Shown here in pieces: positions 4,968-7,322 of a stretch of DNA of 7,322 nt. Numbering within the stretch: position 1 is the first letter of the stretch; every line of letters starts with the position of its first letter. The stretch covers positions 1 to 7,322 of the forward strand of contig JAGHCS010000071.1 in assembly GCA_021160355.1 (NCBI GenBank), read 5' to 3'. The translations under genes and the position numbers were made by a program. This stretch comes from Candidatus Cloacimonadota bacterium (GTDB lineage Bacteria > Cloacimonadota > Cloacimonadia > JGIOTU-2). The notes beneath the pieces were generated by a model. It ran no database searches, was not told where the DNA came from, and worked only from the letters and a program-made list of their open reading frames with translations.

Positions 4968-7322
4968 GTGCGCACAATTGATATTTCAAAATACCTCTAT
5001 TTTCTTAAAAGACCGGGACGATATACAAACAACGAGCTCAATACTAAAAAGAAAAAAATATCGGAACAGTATTTCAATATAGCTCTTGCATTTCCCGACC
5101 TTTATGAAGTCGGCATGTCCCATCTTGGTCTCAAGATTCTTTACTCAATAATTAATAATGATAAACATTTTGCAGCAGACAGAGTGTATGCCCCCGATGT
5201 CGACCTTATCAAATTATTGAGGGAAAAATCCATTCCTCTCTTTTCAATTGAAGATTCTGTTCCGTTGAGAGATTTCGATATTTTAGGATTTACGCTTCAG
5301 TATGAACTTTCCTGCACCAATATCCTTTTGATGCTCGATCTTGCACAAATCCCTTTGTTGTCTGAAGAAAGAACAGAATCCGATCCGGTCGTCATTGCAG
5401 GTGGTCCCGTAGCATACAATCCCGAACCACTTTCTCTCTTTATTGATGCCTTTGTTATAGGCGATGGTGAGGATGTGATACTCGAAATTGCAGAACTCCT
5501 CAAAAATAACAAGCAGGAAACAAGAGAAAATAAATTACTACTCCTCTCGCAAATTGAGGGAATCTATGTTCCTAAATTTTATACTCAGATAAGTAATGAT
5601 TCGGGAACGTATATCGAGCCTAAAAGTAAGGATGTGCCTTCACGAATTACGAGAAGATTTTTTAAGGATTTTAACGATCCAAAGAAAATGCACTTTCCTC
5701 AATTGATGCCGATAATAGATATTGTGCATCGCAGACCTGCATTTGAAATAATGAGAGGATGCACACGCGGATGCCGCTTTTGCCAGGCAGGCATGATCTA
5801 CCGTCCAGTGAGAGAGCGGGATTGCAGCTTACTGGAAAAACAAATTTATGAAGACATTGCACTCAACGGCTGGGAGGAAATCTCTTTAAATTCGCTTTCT
5901 ACTTCTGATTATACCTCAATCCAACCACTTCTTTCTTCGCTCATGCAAACTCTTCCCAAATCAAATATCACAATATCTCTCCCCTCTCTTCGGATTGATT
6001 CTTTTGATGATAGCTTCCAGCCCAAGCTTGCAAAAATTCTTGGCAAGACAATTACACTCGCGCCGGAAGCCGGGTCTCAACGACTCAGAGACAGTATTAA
6101 TAAAAATATCAGTGAAGAAGAAATTCTAGCTTCTGTATCAAATGCTCTAAATCTCGGCATTCGCTCGATCAAACTTTATTTCATGGTCGGGCTTCCTGAC
6201 GAAACCGAAGAAGATATTGAAGCAATTATCACACTCATTGAAAAAATGTACGCGATAAATCCGAAAAGAATTGCAAAGATCAATGTCAGCATCGCACCCT
6301 TCGTGCCCAAAACTCACACGCCTTTTCAGTGGTGCAGGCAGGATTCATCAGAAGAATTCCTGTATAAAGTCTCCATAATTAAAAATTATTTTTCACATAT
6401 TAAAAAAATCTCCATAAAATATCACACGATAGAGCAATCAAAGCTCGAAGCAGTAATTGCACGGGGAGACAGGACAATCGGAAAACTTATATATGAAGCA
6501 TACAAGAGCGGCGCTCAATTCGATGCATGGAATACATCTTTTGATTATTCATTATGGGAACGTGCGGCTGAGAGAAATGGAATTGATTTTACAGACTATT
6601 ATAAGGAAATACCTGTTGATTCATATCTTCCGTGGGATCATATCGACTGTGGTATCAAAAAAGATTATTTAGCCGAAGAATATAATAAATCCAGACAGCA
6701 AATCTTAACCGAAGATTGCCGGGATGGTGAATGTTTGCAGTGTGGAATATGTGAAAATATGTCGCCAATTTATACAACCAAAATCACAAAATCAAATAAG
6801 GATTCAGTTAAATTAGAAAAAGATGCTCAATGGGAAAATTCGCGATTCACATACAAAGTTTTTTATGAAAAGGGCGACAAGTTGCGTTTCATTTCCCACA
6901 AGGAGCTTTCCGCTCTCATTTACACAATTCTTCGAAAGAGTTCTTTGCCCATCTATCACACTGAGGGATATAACCGACATCCAAAAATATCTTTCGGACC
7001 TCCACTCAGTCTCGGTATGGCAGGAAGAAAGGAAATCTTTACTTTCTCTATGCTTGAAATGCGACCAGAAAAGGAAATAAGAAAAAAACTTGACGTGAAT
7101 CTGCCGAAAAATTTCTTTCTCAAAGAAGTTGCGTATATGAGTTCTTCTTATAAGTTGCCATCAACTGGGGAGCATATACGAATTACTTCTGATGATAAAT
7201 CTATTGAATGGCATAAGATAATTAATTTTCAGGATATACATTTTTATTCAGAGCGCAAGAATAGAGAAATATTTTTAAGTGAGTATTTTGTGAAAGTAAA
7301 GCCGCTTTCAAAAGGTGTCGAC
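4968..7322 (+). CDS. B12-binding-type radical SAM protein (TIGR03960-like) fused to DUF2344/TIGR03936 domain (3' end beyond window)
   Basis: A GTG start opens a frame of 785 codons that reaches the right edge without a stop. Residues 36-170 resemble a cobalamin-binding-type Rossmann fold (FPDLYEVGMSHLG at 42-54, VIAGGP at 142-147) without the DxHxxG motif needed for base-off B12 binding. The radical SAM core carries C265-x3-C269-x2-C272 (RGCTRGCRFCQAG), the residues that bind the 4Fe-4S cluster and S-adenosylmethionine, followed by APEAG (365-369) and KLYFMVGLPDETEED (402-416). A second cysteine set, C584-x4-C589-x2-C592-x2-C595, could hold another Fe-S cluster. From about 626 the DUF2344 domain begins (LRFISHKELS, then EGYNRHPKISFGPPLSLG). 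In many bacteria these two parts are separate adjacent genes beside rng, rplU and rpmA; here they are one chain, a known arrangement in other phyla. The substrate and reaction are unknown. Perhaps 30-60 residues are missing at the 3' end. It follows the RodZ-like gene by 18 bases. Confidence 0.92.
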   Translation, partial: MRTIDISKYLYFLKRPGRYTNNELNTKKKKISEQYFNIALAFPDLYEVGMSHLGLKILYSIINNDKHFAADRVYAPDVDLIKLLREKSIPLFSIEDSVPLRDFDILGFTLQYELSCTNILLMLDLAQIPLLSEERTESDPVVIAGGPVAYNPEPLSLFIDAFVIGDGEDVILEIAELLKNNKQETRENKLLLLSQIEGIYVPKFYTQISNDSGTYIEPKSKDVPSRITRRFFKDFNDPKKMHFPQLMPIIDIVHRRPAFEIMRGCTRGCRFCQAGMIYRPVRERDCSLLEKQIYEDIALNGWEEISLNSLSTSDYTSIQPLLSSLMQTLPKSNITISLPSLRIDSFDDSFQPKLAKILGKTITLAPEAGSQRLRDSINKNISEEEILASVSNALNLGIRSIKLYFMVGLPDETEEDIEAIITLIEKMYAINPKRIAKINVSIAPFVPKTHTPFQWCRQDSSEEFLYKVSIIKNYFSHIKKISIKYHTIEQSKLEAVIARGDRTIGKLIYEAYKSGAQFDAWNTSFDYSLWERAAERNGIDFTDYYKEIPVDSYLPWDHIDCGIKKDYLAEEYNKSRQQILTEDCRDGECLQCGICENMSPIYTTKITKSNKDSVKLEKDAQWENSRFTYKVFYEKGDKLRFISHKELSALIYTILRKSSLPIYHTEGYNRHPKISFGPPLSLGMAGRKEIFTFSMLEMRPEKEIRKKLDVNLPKNFFLKEVAYMSSSYKLPSTGEHIRITSDDKSIEWHKIINFQDIHFYSERKNREIFLSEYFVKVKPLSKGVD

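Noticed and set aside
6457..7080. Small plus-strand frames within the radical SAM gene (6457-6672, 6823-7080)
   Set aside because: They are out-of-frame shadows of a continuous frame that carries the family motifs from end to end.
1..7322. CRISPR array, insertion sequence, tRNA or defence cassette
   Set aside because: I looked for regularly spaced repeats, transposase-like proteins with terminal repeats, tRNA-like folds and nuclease or toxin motifs and found none that I could support.

Overview
The window reads as a low-GC (AT-rich by eye), Gram-negative-type bacterial chromosome from the Fibrobacteres-Chlorobi-Bacteroidetes neighbourhood. Candidatus Cloacimonadota or a close relative is my best guess. 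This rests on two secreted beta-helix proteins, one with a C-terminal sorting module that opens FPNP and closes GVYFFRL, next to a pilin-like gene and a radical SAM gene fused to a DUF2344 domain. The assignment is an inference from protein style, since no rRNA or other marker gene is present.

Layout. Positions 1-3177 are read on the minus strand as two consecutive genes for secreted repeat proteins. The first transcribed is a complete 684-residue protein (3177 to 1123). After a 51-base gap with a GC-rich hairpin comes a second beta-helix protein (1071 to the left edge, cut off after 357 residues). A divergent intergenic region of 312 bases (3178-3489) follows. It holds another GC-rich hairpin and a plausible forward promoter.

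From 3490 everything is on the plus strand. A 134-residue type IV pilin-like protein lacks the usual Gly/Phe at the prepilin cleavage site, and it is followed by a textbook intrinsic terminator (3916-3962). Only 15 bases later an apparent three-gene operon begins: a small lipoprotein resembling the YfiM/DUF2279 family (3978-4319), a RodZ-like HTH plus single-membrane-span protein (4329-4949), and a large B12-binding-type radical SAM protein fused to a DUF2344 domain (4968 to the right edge). The gaps are 9 and 18 bases.

How the genes relate. The left pair probably makes exported, surface-attached or adhesive proteins of unknown ligand. The pilin-like gene is its own transcription unit. The right-hand trio combines envelope/cell-shape functions (lipoprotein, RodZ-like) with a conserved but functionally uncharacterised radical SAM enzyme, which in many bacteria sits near rng-rplU-rpmA. 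No rRNA, tRNA, CRISPR array, insertion sequence or phage gene was recognised. I see no clear sign of a new defence or mobile system. The points most worth a second look are the non-canonical pilin leader, the terminator abutting the lipoprotein gene, and the domain architecture of the 684-residue surface protein.
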